A DNA stretch of 64,000 nucleotides from Scylla paramamosain (GCF_035594125.1 NC_087176.1:19095091-19159090); one strand, 5' to 3'; shown: positions 1 through 14,685, numbered from the stretch's first letter. Notes: generated by a model not told the origin, from the letters alone. A program made the numbers and translations.

Positions 1-760
1 TACGTTATGTTGCTCTGCGTTCATTGTTTCTGGCAAAGTGAGTTAGTGCAGCCGTGCCTTCAGTGTGTCACCCATACTTTGCAGGCAGTCGATTTCCTGC
101 TCTACTTTACCAGGTGGTATTTGTTTTGAAAGAGAGTTGAGAAGTGGATTATGTCATGCTCTTAACTTAAATTTTATGCTTCTTTATTCATAACTGCATC
201 AACAGACCACCTGGGAAAAGTAATGCTTTGTGCCTCTGTTTGTTTTCATTTCACGACACGGTAGGAAGGGAGAGCACGTCCACAGAGCAAAGAATTCAAG
301 AGATACCTCTTGGAATTCTGGGAAAATAGGATGAGTATTTCTGGTCGTCCTTCAGAGAAGCTAATGTTATGCATGCGTATGCCATTTAAACTTAGCAAAG
401 AAATTTGAGAAATACTTCTGGAAAATGTTTTAACGAACTCCTATCGTTAAATCTTCATAAGAAACGTTTGCACCATAAAGTAACGAAATTTTAAGCCTCA
501 CATCCAGCATCAGAGACCATAAGAGCCACAGCAAGGTGTATTCGAGGAACAGTGTTAAGATGTGCATAAACAAAGTAAAATATACGTAGTGCTGACAGGC
601 ATCACAGAAAAGAAAACTTGTAATAACATTCCAAAGGAAAAAACTTTTAACCAGTACAGTGTTGCGCTTTGTCAGAGATAGTGGTCTTGTCAGGCTGCAT
701 TTCTTTTTCCTAAGCTTTTTATTTACCCCGTAAAATGACAGAAAAAGGAAAATAACAAGT
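1..760. other. No gene recognised
   Basis: Unique-looking AT-rich sequence. I see no splice-bounded coding segment, RNA gene or transposon motif in it. Confidence 0.5.
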
Positions 761-763
761 CGA

Positions 764-766
<3 letters not shown>

Positions 767-836
<70 letters not shown>
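767..836. repeat. (TA)n microsatellite
   Basis: Uninterrupted alternating AT of about 70 bp. ORFs crossing it translate as Ile-Tyr runs and are artefacts. Confidence 0.97.
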
Positions 837-840
<4 letters not shown>

Positions 841-1261
841 CCCATGGTATGAATGCAAGTGTGGCTACCAAGCGATTTTGATTCCAGGATTGTTTCCCTC
901 CTCAGAGCCCACGATATCAGACTTGGGAAGCGGAATTTTACTTTTATATTTTTCAAAGCTTTTAATCTCACCTCTACATATACTTTCACAACCTTACCGT
1001 ATGTACAATAAATAAGTACGTCTTTACATTATAAATACCTATAAATAAACGAGAACTGTACGTTTAGGTAAAAGGTTGGATGTACATCTGGCAACACCTT
1101 ACGTCTCAAGGCCATGGCTGCTACGTACACCCGCAATTATCAAAGAATATAACATACTATGAATTTTGTGACTTACAGTTTTCCTTTCTGGTTACTCTGA
1201 AGTCTCATTTCCTATTTACTATGCCTTACTGATTATAGATTTGATGAATAATTTCTACTTA

Positions 1262-3035
1262 CAACCTCGCAACATAGGTGGAATACAGAAGCAGGCAGGG
1301 AGTTCCAGAGTTTACCAGAGAAAGGGATGAATGATTGAGAATACTGGTTAACTCTTGCATTTGAGAGGTGGACAGAATAGGAGTGAGAGAAAGAAGAAAG
1401 TCTTGTGCAGTGAGGCCGAGGGAGGAGGGGAGACATGCAGTTAGCAAGATCAGAAGAGCAGTTGGCATGAAAATAGCGGTAGAAGATAACAAGAGATGCA
1501 ACATTGCGGCGATGAAAAAGAGGCTGAAGACAGTCAGTTAGAGAAGAGGAGTTGATAAGACGAAAGGCTTTTGATTCCACTCTGTCTAAAAGAGCGGTAT
1601 GAGTGGAACCCCCCAATAAATGTGAAGCATAGCCTTTACATGGACGGATAAGGCCCCTGTACACAGCAGCTTTGGGGTAGGGGGTGAGAAAAAAAAAAAA
1701 AAAAACTGGCGGAGAAGACCCAGAACGCCTAATTTCATAGAAGCTGTTTTACCTAGAGATGAGATGTGAAGTTTCAAGTAAAGGACAAACCAAGAATGTT
1801 CAGTGTAGAAGAGGGGGACGGTTGAGTGTCGCTGCAGAAGAGGGGATAGTTGTCTGAAAGCTTGTGTCGAGTTGATAGATGGAGGTATTGAGTTTTTGAT
1901 GCACTGAACAATACTAAGTGTGCTCTGCCCTAATTAGAAATTTTAGAGAGATCAGAAGTCAGGCGTTCTGTGGTTTCGCTTCATGAACTGAAGGGTTGGA
2001 TGTCTATGAGAAGACGTGGAAAAGTGCAGGGTGGTATCATCAGCGTAGGAGTGGATAGGACAAGAAGTTTGGTTTAGAAGATAATTGATGAATAATAGGA
2101 AGAGAGTGGGTGACAGGACAGAACCCTGAGGAGCACCACTGTTAATAGATTTAGGAAAAAAACAGTGACCGTCTACCACAGCAGCAATAGAACGGTCAGA
2201 AAGGAAACTTGAGATGAAGTTACAGAGAGAAGGATAGAAGCCGTAGGAGGATAGTTTGGAAATGAAAGCTTTGTGCCATATTCTTTCAAAAGCTTTTGAT
2301 ATGTCTAAGGCAACAGCAAACGTTTCACAAAAATCTCTAAACGAGGATGACCAAGACTCAGTAAGGAAAGACAGAAGATCACCAGTAGAGCGGCCTTGAC
2401 AGAACCCATACTGACGACCAGACAGAAGGTTGTAAAGTGATAGATGTTTAAGAATCTTCCTGTTGAGGATAAATTAAAAAGTTTAGAAAGGCAGGAAATT
2501 AAAGCAACAGGGCGGTAGTTTGAGGGATTAGAACGGTCATCCTTTTTTGGGAACAGGCTGAATGTAGGCAAACTTCCAGCAAGAAGGAAAGGTAGATGTT
2601 GACAGACAGAGTTGAAAGAGTTTGACTATTCAAGGTGCAAGCACGGAGGTACAGTTTCTGAGAACAATAGGAGGGATCCCATCAGGTCCATAAGCCTTCC
2701 GAGGTTAGCCAGGGCATGGAAAACATCATTGTGAAGACTTTTAATAGGTAGCATGAAGTAGTCAGAGGGTGGAGGAAAGGGAGGAACAAACCCTGAATCG
2801 TCCAAGGTAGAGTTTTTAGTAAAGGTTTGAGCGAAGACTTGGCATGGTCCCTGGCAGAAATATGAAGCGCAGAGATTCTGGTGATTGAGGGATCAAGTAC
2901 CTTTAGTGGGCTACCTCTCCATCATGTATAGCACGAGAAAAGTCTTGCAAGGTTTGGAAGGTTTAGGTTGAGAAAAAGAGGAATGTACGCCTCCATGCCA
3001 GACACTATCACTTTTGTTATGCTCTCAGCATAACG
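1262..3035 (-). mobile_element. Non-LTR retrotransposon (LINE family 1), copy A, RT part, decayed
   Basis: On minus, translated pieces match the reverse transcriptase of the much better preserved copy at 21441-24029. They include the KGDRSNPSNYRP-type segment near 2490-2540 (here KKDDRSNPSNYRPVALIS), the QGSVLSPTLFLLFIN block near 2080-2130, the catalytic SYADDT box near 2030-2045, and the C-terminal tail ending near 1262. The frame is broken by several stops and frameshifts, and an A17 run at about 1688-1705 expands a short Phe stretch. Such elements copy themselves with an endonuclease plus RT; this copy cannot. The matching 5' endonuclease start lies inverted at 3200-3440. The Jockey/I-type clade assignment is tentative, from motif style only. 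Confidence 0.85.
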
Positions 3036-3199
3036 GTAATGTCGAGGGTTAACCTTTCGTAGTCAGTCTCAGTATTGCTTTTATAGGGATTGTCTACAAC
3101 AGTTTTCATAGTCAATTCCTACTGAAAATTAGTGACAGTGACTCACTTCTCCCTTACGTCTTGCCGACCACTTTAGCGTTTCCTGTCAGTTGTCATTGT
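3036..3199. other. Junction spacer between the two opposed LINE pieces
   Basis: It lies between the minus-strand RT part and the plus-strand endonuclease part. I could not match it to either element or to the 5' flank of the copy at 24029. Confidence 0.4.
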
Positions 3200-3604
<405 letters not shown>

Positions 3605-3717
3605 AAAGCAAACATTATATGTATAAATGGTTGTTGTTCACAGAAAAGGTTTCTCTAAAAAGGTGTGTGAGCTTTGTGTTTGCTCAGCAACACGTGTTTT
3701 ACATAGCGACAGGAACA

Positions 3718-4275
<558 letters not shown>

Positions 4276-4621
4276 CACCACCACTAGTCATCACCACCCC
4301 TTCTATTAACTAGTCATCACCATATCCGCCTTTTATCTACCTACTCACCGCTCACCAAAATAACCCACAGATCACACCAAACATGAGGCTAATCCTTCAC
4401 TGTGATGTGGCAGCCTTGTCAATTGATTCTTCTACCAAATGTATATTCAAAGAAAAAAAAAACTATAACCTATGAGTCCTGTAGCTTCTTCTCGTTGTGC
4501 CAAGACAATGTCTAGTGCAACTTTCGCGTAGACTTTCTAAACATACCTCAAAATAGTCGAGTGTTTCAAATCTCTTAATGCCAGCATTATTTCTATTTTT
4601 ATTTTACCTATTTATTTATTC

Positions 4622-4750
<129 letters not shown>

Positions 4751-4756
<6 letters not shown>

Positions 4757-7700
4757 TCAGAGAAATCCTTTGCAAAGGAAAGATACATTGATTCCCTGTT
4801 GTCTTTGATATTTTTGTAAATTAAAGAGCGTCAGTATTACATATTGATTGTGTGTGACGATCAAAAGTGATTAATTCAACAGGAGGCGATGTAACTTTGG
4901 CAATGGCCTGCTGGGTTGATCACAAATAACCATCTCCCGGAATATCATAATTTGGACCGTTCTGATCAACGACTGCTTACCGGTAGCAATATGGAGCAAA
5001 GATCAACAAATTTAATGTGTTATATCTCTAAAAAAAAAAAAAAAAATGTGAAAGAAATAGGAAGACTCAAAGTTTAAAACTCACATACGAGGAAAAAACT
5101 GAGAAATAAAAGTGAAAACTAAAAGGTAAAAGTAGAAAAGTAAGAGTATTGAAATGGAAACACGAAAAAAATGAGAAAATTATAAAGAATACCAGATGGA
5201 CAAAAGACAGGGGGGAAAAAAAAGAGAAAGAGGAAGAATGGAGAAAAAGAGAATGCAAAAACAGACCGGAGGGAAATAGAGAGAAATGCATGAGCGAAAC
5301 AAACGGGAGGAGGAAAAAAAAAAAACAAAGAGAGAAAACAGAATTGTAAAAACTCTCTCCTGATAAAGGGAGCAGAGTAATCCGTCAGTCTAGGAAACAG
5401 TCTAGGAAGGAACTTAACACCTGGTGGATGAAAAAGCAAGTCGCTACTAATCCCAACAATGGCACGACTACTTCTGAATTCCCGTTTTTATCCTTTTCTA
5501 TTAGTTTTCCATTGTAATAGAAAGGGAAAGGTCAGTCCACTCATTAGAGAGGAGGAAGAGACAAACAAAATATCGAGTAATGAATACGTTGCATTTCTGT
5601 TTGAGGTGCGCCACGCATGAGCTTCAGTGCCTCCATCATGACTCTTCTTTATTCCTCCTGTTTTGTGAGGTTTCAACGCTTTCCCTTCTCGGACCATTGG
5701 CTGCACGCCTCTCCCCCCATTCCCTCCCTCTCCCCAGCGTCTCACCATCCCAGCTAGTCTAACCACGCGTCCCCTTTTCCAAGTGCAGCTTTTTTTCTTT
5801 TCTTTATTTTTCGTTTTTTCTCTTCACTTTTAAACTTTTTGCCCCATTTTCTTCCTCCTAAATACTCTCCCTTGTCCCTCCGCTCCGTGCATCCTTCCCT
5901 TTCAAGTTACCATCGCCGCCTCTCCCTCATTCCGTCCAACAAACTCTGAGTCTGCGTCCCGCCCGTTTATCCTCCTCTTCCTGCTGCTGCTGCTGCCTCA
6001 TGTAACTTCCGCCGCGGCAAAAGTCAGGTTTAATTGCGTCTGTATTTCAGGTAGTTGTTCTGGAAAATCGTTACGTCGAATCATGCTTCTGGCGACCTTG
6101 ACTTGAGTTGAGTTGCTCTGTATGTAACTGCCGCCAAAGTAAGACTGTTGAAAATTCATTAGTTAGCAAGCACCACCAGATTAATTACCATCTCGTGCAC
6201 GTTGTAGTCAGTAATGTTTCCGTGGCCGGGCATTCAGAAGCTACTCACTGGTTAGGTACAAGGAAAGTTGTGGTATTCCAAATCCAGTGTTCTAAGCGAG
6301 TGAGTAACTTATGATCAGCCATGATATAAAAATACGCCTTGTGGCAATGCACTTATTATTATTATTATTATTATTAAACATAACGGAGAAGGCAGAGTGG
6401 GACGAGCGCAAGCGCTATAAGTTGCCAGATGACAACCCCCACCCACCTTGACCGTAGAAAGAAGAAAGGAAAAGCAATTAGCACAATAGTAGGATGAAAT
6501 CAGAGCAGGAGGAGAAAATAGGTTAAACAATTATAAAGAACGCCTCAACGAACTGAGAATTATTAAAACTCACAAAAAAAATTCAACAAAAAAATCAACA
6601 ATTCTGACTTATTTAATATATGTCAGACAACACGAGTAAATGTAGTATAACTACTTAAAACTTGATGGTATAAAATCACAGGTATAGTTACATAATTTAT
6701 CACAGGTATAGCTGCAAAAGCAACCAGAGTTTAATTGACTAGACTCTTCAAGATTTTGTTCGAAGCAGACTTGAATTTTTGCACATCACTCGCAGTGCAT
6801 GTGCCCTCGTCAAGCATTCATTTTCGGTTATATGGCTACTGGTGTTCAGTGGAAGGAGCTGCCACCAGAAACGCCTCTCCATCATCACCATGCTGACCGA
6901 ATTCACGTGTGATAATCGGCACATGCAATATAGACTCATTAACGGAAACCAGTGATATTTGGCTACAGTTGTTCGGAAAAAGAGTGGTAAAAATTATTCC
7001 TGATAAAAACTTCAATATGCTCCGTAAGACGCTATTTCAGAATGGCCTAACAAATATCACAAGGAAACAATTACAGGTGTCACAAAAAGTGTGGGTGTAC
7101 AGCACGCCAGTAATGGCGTCAGACTGGCCGCTGCCACAACCACATTATGGGACTGGAAGGATAATGGCGGTGCCCTGAAGTGCCTCGTTATGGTGACGCA
7201 TGGGAGGAGCCTGTTTTCTCTTCCACTGCTAATAATCATTTCTTATAGTTTACGTCCGTTCTTGGCACACTTCTTTGCTTTGTCAGATCTCACTCTTCCT
7301 AACAAATTGATCGCAAACGTTACCTCTGCTTTGCTCTTCGTATTTTGGGGAACAAGGAATACACATATAGTTAAGTTCCTTATCATATATTTTTTCGAAC
7401 GCGGGTGTCTTCACACAGTAGCGCGGAGTCTGGTGTCTGCATGATGGGTAATGTGTTTGATATGTAGCCATTAATTGTGAGCAGTATATAGGCCATGTAA
7501 TAGGCTCAACAGACCAGCTGGTTGTTGGTAACCATATTTTACAGACACGAGCTATTTTGTACGTTTCATAGGCTCTCCTTCTCCTCTTCCTACTTTTCAT
7601 TCTCCTCCATAATTCACTTGACTATTATTTCTCCTCTTTCCCATTTACCTTTCTCAGTCTTCCTCTTGTTTCATTACACGTGCAGAAGCAATTTCAGTAT

Positions 7701-8449
7701 TCGTTAACAAGACTTGCAAAGCAGATTCAGTGGAAAGTTGTGTTTCATCTGCAGCATTCATGCAGCGTCTGAGGAAGCTGGATAGTCTTTTCATTGTTTT
7801 TACACCGCAAGTCTTTATAATTTAGTAAGTCTGTACAGAGCAGTGACGTAATGATTATGATTATTGTTGATTTATTTCTCAGAAGGGCACACTTGCTGCT
7901 AATGTGATAAAATTCAATAATATGTGTATATTATAAGGAATTCTATCATGAAATAAATAATTTGAGGCACTGAAACGCTTCCCTGTCTCCTGACAGTTTG
8001 CCGCGATGAAGAGAAGAGGAGGAGGACGAGAACTCCTTGAGACACACACCTTTAGAGACAGACAGGCAGGCGGTTAGATAGATAGATAGATAGATAGGCT
8101 AATTGACTTTATTGACAAATAGGATATGATGGATTGAATGAGTGATAGATAACATGATGAAGAATAGATGGCTTACAGACAGTTATCATCTCCCTTCACT
8201 CTCCCCATCACCCACACACTGCATCATTTCCTTACAGTGGCTTACCGGATTCTGTATCCTGTAGCCACCTCACTCCCCCCCCAACCTCTGCACACTACTC
8301 TTGAGGGAGCGGCCACCTTGGTCCCCGCCATAAATCACTCGCTAATTCATTTTTGTTCCAGCCAGTCCAATCAACTCCTTGAGCCCACAGCCTCTTTTTT
8401 TTTTTTTCCGTTTAGGTTTCCAGAAAGTCTGTCGTATGGTGCTGAAGGA

Positions 8450-8451
<2 letters not shown>
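4751..8451. other. No gene recognised; scattered short repeats
   Basis: It contains an A-run at about 5031-5046, a purine-rich tract at 5040-5350, (TTA)n at about 6354-6376 and (GATA)n at 8077-8096. Short ORFs show no protein-like composition or splice-bounded pattern that I recognise. Confidence 0.5.
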
Positions 8452-8528
<77 letters not shown>

Positions 8529-8583
8529 CGAACTAGGACACAAGGTCGAAGGGGCATCATCTCCATGCTGCTGCGTCTTTACG

Positions 8584-8678
<95 letters not shown>
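8452..8678. repeat. (CT)n and (CA)n microsatellites
   Basis: (CT)n at about 8452-8524 and (CA)n at about 8587-8678, separated by roughly 60 bp of unique sequence. Confidence 0.96.
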
Positions 8679-8681
<3 letters not shown>

Positions 8682-10317
8682 CCTCGTCAGGTCTCCCCTC
8701 CACATTTTCATGAATTATTGAGGCACGTTCTCTTCCTTTACCCCTTTCCTTTCCTTAGTTTCGTCCTGTGATCGTTTTCTTTTCGTCTCTCTTTTCGTCA
8801 TCCACAAAGCACAAGCATCACGGTACGTTTCACTTTATCTTTCACCTGCTCTCAGAGCACACACTCCCTCTTCTTCGTCTCCACCTCCCTTTAGATGCTA
8901 GGATATCCACCCTCCCTGCTACCTTTTCCTGACACTTTAATCCAGCCAGTGACACCGCCACTGTGTGCTGCGAAAAAGTGGCACAATTTAAGGGAAATCT
9001 TTGTAGCTTCAAAATCCTTAACCTTTGCAGCCCAGTGTCTCGCGTCCCCTCAGCGTGGCCAAGTCCCCTCCCGCGGTGCCATTCTCTCAAATCAGCCACA
9101 ACATGTCAAGGCGGCCAGTCCCGGCTCCCTGCAGAGGCTTTTTGTGTTCTCACCATTTCTCTCCACCGTTGCTGCTCGCTGGCCCTTCTTCACCCTCACA
9201 CCCGCCCGGGACTGACATCACCACAAGTGGAAGATATAACCCATTTGCGAGAGTTTTCATGGCGACGAGGGAGCAACAGTGTGTGTAAAGGTCAATTTCC
9301 TGGACACTGGAGGCTAAAAATTGCTGCATACTCAGGGTATTCCGCGTCACAGAAAACGGAATTTGCCGCCTGTGAGCGCCTGCCCGCCCCTTGATGGGGG
9401 GGGGGGGTTTGTCTCAAGGCGCCCGTGCATTGTGGCGTGGCTCGTGTGGCTGGTGGGTGCTTGCTCCTTCTTGTGAGAATGTGGCGTATACCTCTAGATT
9501 TTTTTCATGGTTTGATATTAATATGTGAGATGTAGTACGAGATTATGTTTCCGCGTGTGTGAGAGGTTAGTTAATAGAAAAAAAAAAAAAGTAAAAAAAC
9601 TAAGAGTCATTGTCGTTCATTAACAAAACTAAGTAGAAAATGGTTTCAATAGGGATGGCTAAATTAATTTCAGAAATGTCTGCTTATTATTTTTCTCCAC
9701 ATTCCATTATAACGTTGTCTTTTGTTTGTTGTTTTTCTCATAAGCTGTTATTTAAAGATGGTGACGATGATAATGAAGAGTTTGTAACAATATGCTTAAT
9801 GATTACCAAACAAAGCAGTATTTGTACCATGAACCTCGCGGCTAATGAGGGAAAATTGCCTTTCTTGTACACACATGAAAAGCAACAAAGGAAAGTTGAG
9901 TTGAGCCTCTCTTGTGGAAACTAAATAAATGAATAAATAAATTCTTATGGTCTGTCACATTCCTAGTTTATTCATTCATCTGTTTATTTATTTATTTATC
10001 TATGTTATTTATTTATTTATTATTTATTCATTCATCTATTCAGTTTACAGAGTCTATAATGAGCCAATGCGATCTGTGTAAGGTTTTCCATAATATCATT
10101 ATTCCTGATAACAAAGCACGTTCAATATTCGTATATAATGTCACCCGATACGCATATTTGTCATTATAGTCATTAAAACCCTCCACAGTCCATGCATGCA
10201 AAGCTGCACTTAACTAAAAATATATTTCAGTGCAGCACATTACACGTGAGTGTTTAATGTCATTATCATTCATATTAGTAGTTATAATTTTCATGAGTGT
10301 TATTACCGTAGCTACTG
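8679..10317. other. No gene recognised; GC-richer stretch at 8870-9480
   Basis: 8870-9480 is noticeably richer in C and G than its surroundings and has a G-run at about 9397-9407. Overlapping open frames exist in it, but none resembles a known family or is clearly bounded by splice sites. The rest is AT-rich with (TTTA)-type runs near 9984-10025. Confidence 0.4.
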
Positions 10318-10329
10318 TTACTACTACTT

Positions 10330-10381
<52 letters not shown>
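10318..10381. repeat. (TAC)n microsatellite
   Basis: Near-perfect ACT/TAC trinucleotide run. Confidence 0.95.
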
Positions 10382-10657
10382 GAACAAGAAATAACGGATT
10401 CAAACTTGAAAATAAGTTAGGTTTAAGAAAACGAGAGGAAGGAAATAGTTCTGAAATAGAGTGGTAGATGAATGGAATGGGTTCATTAATCAAACTGTTG
10501 GTACTAAGCTTCAGAAAATTATAGGAATGTATGGATAGTGATGATACACGAAAATAAGTAGATACTGTATGTATGTTTCATAGGGTGACTGTTACGTGCT
10601 GGCTTGTTGGCTTCTTGCAGCTTCCCTTGTTCTTTATGTTCGTGTGTTCTTATGTAC

Positions 10658-10671
10658 TACTACTACTACTT

Positions 10672-10715
<44 letters not shown>

Positions 10716-10725
10716 GCTGCTGCTG

Positions 10726-10787
<62 letters not shown>

Positions 10788-10797
10788 ACTACTACTG

Positions 10798-10839
<42 letters not shown>

Positions 10840-10990
10840 GTATAGTAGTAGTAGTAGTAGTAGTAGTAATAGTAGTACTTCTATTACTACTACTACTACT
10901 AATGCTGTCGCAGCAGCTGCTGCTGCTGCTGCTTCTGCTAATACTACTACTACTGCTACTACTACTACTACTGCTACTACTACTACTTCA
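10658..10990. repeat. (CTA)n/(CTG)n compound trinucleotide array
   Basis: CTA units, a central block of about 70 bp of CTG, CTA again, then a switch to TAG (strand-flipped) at about 10838-10880 and back to CTA/CTG. The polarity switch creates a CTA...TAG near-palindrome around 10838. It abuts the LINE copy that follows. Confidence 0.93.
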
Positions 10991-11870
10991 AAAAGTAAGT
11001 AATTCTTGCAGGGAAGCCACTGAAAGCCTGACTTCAGATATATCTAATATTTCTGATTGAGGCAGAGCAAACTTAGTATTGTTCAATGCCTCAAAAAACT
11101 CAATTCCTCCATCTACCAACTAGACACAACCTTCCAGACAACTATCCCCTCTTCTTCAATGACGCTCAACTGTTCCCCTCTTCTACACTGAACATCCTCG
11201 GTCTGTCCTTTACTTATAATCTGAACTGGAAACTTCACATCTCATCTCTAGCTAAAAGAGCTTCTATGAAGTTAGGTGTTCTGAGATATCCCCGCCAGTT
11301 CTTCTCATCTCCCCAGCTGCTAACTCTATACAGAGGCCTTATCCGTTCATGTATGAAATATGCTTTACATATATTGGGGGGTTCCTCTCATACCACTATT
11401 TTAGACAGGGTGGAGTCAAAAGTTTTTCATCTTAGCAATTCCTCTCCTCTAACTGACTGTCTTCAGCCTCTCTCTCACCGCCGCATTGTTGCATCTCTAG
11501 CTGTCTTCTACCGCTATTTTCATGCCAACTGCTCTTCTGATCTTGCTAACTGCATGCCTCCCCTCCTCCCACGGCCTCGCTGCACATGAACTTTCTTCTT
11601 TCTCTCACCCCTATTCTGTCCACCTCTCTAACGCAAGAGTTAACCAGTATTCTCAATCATTCATCCCTTTCTCTGGTAAACTCAGGAACTCCCTGCCTGC
11701 CTTTATATTTCCACCTTCCTATGACTTGAACTCTTTCAAGAGGGAGGTTTCAAGACACTTATCCTGTAATTTTTGACTACCGCTTTCGACTCTGTTCGTG
11801 GACCGGCACCTTGGTGGGCCTTTCATATATATTGCAGATGTGTTACCCTTGGCCGGTGCCCCTCCTACAT
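10991..11870 (+). mobile_element. LINE family 1, copy B, 5'-truncated 3' end
   Basis: Plus-strand copy of the last third of the family 1 ORF. It begins at SNSCREATESLTSD and includes NILGLSFTYNLNWKLHISS, the LYRGLIR segment, HRRIVASLAVFYRYFHANC and the C-terminal SFKREVSRHL ending at the stop near 11778. A 3' UTR of about 90 nt then runs to an A-rich tail at about 11865. Frames are interrupted (stop near 11590). The 5' truncation falls at the trinucleotide array. This copy shows the intact 3' end of the family. Confidence 0.87.
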
Positions 11871-13132
11871 AAAAAAAGATAAAAAGAAAGACCCAAAAAG
11901 ATAACTCTCTGCTTTATTTCCTACATTGTACATTTTTCCTAGCCAGAATATAATAATAAGGAATACACGAGTATAAGTAAAAAATGAGACGCTGATTCTT
12001 AGGCGAGTAAAGAATAACGTTAGGGCAGTGTCCACTTGGTCGAAGATCTAGGCAGCTGTCTGGATCATTCTCATCAATTAATTAAATGAAGAGAACTGTT
12101 AATACTCTCAGATCATTTGTCATTGTCTAGTGAGAGTCATTAGTGAGCTAATTGTGTTATGGCCCGCTGGTCTTCACGGCAAGGGTTACTTATGCGTGAG
12201 GTGCTGTGGCGGCTGATGGAGTTTCCTTCACGTTGTAATCGAAATGCTGCCCTTCCAATGTTTTTTTTTTTTTTCATTATATTGTGGATAGAAAAGTGTG
12301 CAGTAACAGTAACAGTGTTATTGTTGTTGCTGTTGTTGTTAGTATTTTATATGTGTGTTTGAAGAAGACCAGCAAATGCAAAGAAAAAAAAAAGCGACAC
12401 ATTCGGCTGTCAAAAAGGTAAAATTGAAAGGGTTGTGTGTCGCGGCATCGCAATATTTGCCTCCATCTTATTCAGTGCACGACGGGTAAATTAATTTTGT
12501 GGCTCACATTTGAAACTTATAATGTACAGATTGATTTCCGAAATAATAGAGAAAACTGAAACTGGAGATCTTTTGGAAATAATGGAACAAATTAAAACTT
12601 TTGATAAAAATCTTCTTTCGTGCGTGTGATATTCCGACCGTGTTATTTAAGGATATACTTGTTCCCCGGCATCACACTTGCCACCAACACTGATCGCCCT
12701 TCCATCGCCTCTAATTGGAGTGTTTGGAGAGCGTCTCAGATCTTTTGTACCGCCTCACTAAACCTTCGGCAGCCTCTCTCTTCAGATTTTTTTTATTTTT
12801 TTTTACATTCCCTTGTGAAGAGGCTCTGTCCGGGATATTTTAGTTTGCTTGGATTTTAGATCAGTATTGGTGAGTATGTTGTTTTGAAGTAAATTAAGTC
12901 TGTAATCCTCAACTTTGTGTGTGTGTGTGTGTATGTGTGTGTGTGGACACTGGAGAGTGGAGGGAATATTGTAAGAGTCAGTTAAATTCATGCCACAATT
13001 TTAATATCGGATCAATTCATTTTCTGCTAAACCTTTACTGTTTACAATGTTACAATATCTTGACAAATATGAAGTATATATGACATGTTACAAATGAGTA
13101 TTTCATTGCTAACATGCAACGAGGGCGGATAA

Positions 13133-13138
<6 letters not shown>
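11871..13138. other. No gene recognised
   Basis: AT-rich single-copy-looking sequence with short GTT and TG runs (12309-12340, 12917-12943). No supported coding exon. Confidence 0.45.

Positions 13139-13223
<85 letters not shown>
13139..13223. repeat. (CT)n(CA)n compound microsatellite
   Basis: About 50 bp of CT followed directly by about 33 bp of CA. Confidence 0.95.
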
Positions 13224-13226
<3 letters not shown>

Positions 13227-14221
13227 AACCGTTTCCTTTTATGTTAAGTGCTTCATATCTGTCTCGTTACAGTAACGTACGATAATGATAATTTCACCTT
13301 TGTTTTACAGATGCCTGTGTATAATTTGCAGATACACCAATAGTTTTAACATATTTAAATTCTTGCCTTAAAATAATGAAAAGTTGTACGAAGGAAACAA
13401 GATATGAAGCGAACATTTTTGAGGATTCGAGACCGCACAACGAGCTAGTTGGAGCTACTGACGCTTTGTTAACCCTGAAATGACCACCCACCCTCATCCC
13501 TTCCTCCCTTCTCTCCTGGTTGATCAAGATGAACTAGAAATTAGGACCTGACTATGATATTCTCTGTTCTGCAACAGTAGACTATGGGCACCAGTTGTTT
13601 ATAAGCCTGGATGTGTCTATGTTGAAAACGGATAGCAGTGACTAAACTAGATTACTAAGTCTGACGAGGCATGTGCGCATTCAGTAAGGTTTGCCATCAC
13701 GATAAGCTTCACCAACTAGATAAAGATGGTTTATGTGATATCCACCTGGTACTAAAGCCACCTTGCGCTGCACTAAGTAATCATATGATGAGATAGCTAC
13801 AAGAAGATGCTCCTAAATCATAGAAATTTAAGTTGTTGATCGAAGAAAATAATATATTGGTGGTATGTACGAGCAACAGACCAGCGAGGATGAGAAATGG
13901 TGCGTGGCAGTGGTGAGTGGTGACCCTGGCCAGTCTTTGCTGGGGTGGTGCGTGAGGCGGAGTGATGCAGGGCGCGCTGGTGCCTGTGAAGGACTTTTGA
14001 CACAAATTTTGTATCGTCAGCATTGAGAGTAAGTATTTGAAATCCGTTGTATAGTTGATAAGAATAAGTGGCTACAAACTGGCTGTAGATGGTATGTTTT
14101 TTTTTTCTTTTTTGTCTTGCAGAGGGTGTCACGTATAGGTCTACTAGCTTCTTGCAGCTTTCCTTATGTTCTTGTGGTTTTTAAATAGGGAGAAACATGG
14201 CATGAGTTCGGAAGTGTGTGT
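13224..14221. other. No gene recognised
   Basis: Two overlapping minus-strand ORFs at 13781-14132 show no recognisable motif. Nothing else is supported. Confidence 0.4.
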
Positions 14222-14647
14222 GTGTGTAATAGTAATAATTATAAATAATAATGATAATTATAATTGATAATAATAATATCCGGTTTATTAATCTTGCAGC
14301 CTTATAGCTGAAAGTCCACATACTTCGTACTTGCACACTAATATACATACACATTTAACTTTAAGGAAGTATCTTACAAGTTGATACTTTGGGTGCCAGA
14401 TGGCGCCGGTCAGCCTGGTAGACTAGACACGGGATAGTCAGGTCACCCCGTGTGTATTTTTCTATTCAGAGTTTGTTTATCCTACCTAGCTGCGGGTCAC
14501 TAATTCCGATTTACACCAGGTACCTAATCACTGCCAGGTGAGCAGGGGCTGCACTGCAAAGAAGTCCACCCAAAGACTTCTGACCTTACCCGGAATTCGA
14601 AGCTGAGTCCTCCCGAGTATGAATCAGGCGTGAATCACTGCGCTACC

Positions 14648-14652
<5 letters not shown>
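14222..14652 (-). mobile_element. tRNA-derived SINE with TTA-type tail
   Basis: Read on minus from the TG repeat at 14652, the element opens with a tRNA-like head. An A-box-like TAGCGCAGTGA is followed 42 nt later by a B-box-like GCTTCGAATTCC, the spacing of an internal RNA polymerase III promoter. A body of roughly 300 nt that is not tRNA-like follows, ending in AATAAACCGG and a degenerate TTA repeat at 14222-14275. The cloverleaf is not intact enough to be a working tRNA. The AATAAACCG plus TTA end is shared with LINE family 3 (27701-29345 and 21243-21397), which suggests that LINE mobilised the SINE. Confidence 0.7.

Positions 14653-14683
<31 letters not shown>
14653..14683. repeat. (TG)n microsatellite
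   Basis: TG run bordering the 5' end of the SINE. Confidence 0.93.

Positions 14684-14685
<2 letters not shown>

Noticed and set aside
8895..9394. Overlapping plus ORFs in GC-richer DNA
   Set aside because: Three frames open at once, no codon periodicity I can judge, no family match.
10596..11060. Thr/Ala-rich ORF of 154 codons
   Set aside because: Microsatellite translation ending in the truncated LINE copy B.
14580..14652. tRNA gene on minus
   Set aside because: Only A- and B-box-like words are kept, without a matching acceptor stem, and it continues into a 300-nt body with a LINE-like tail, so it is a SINE.
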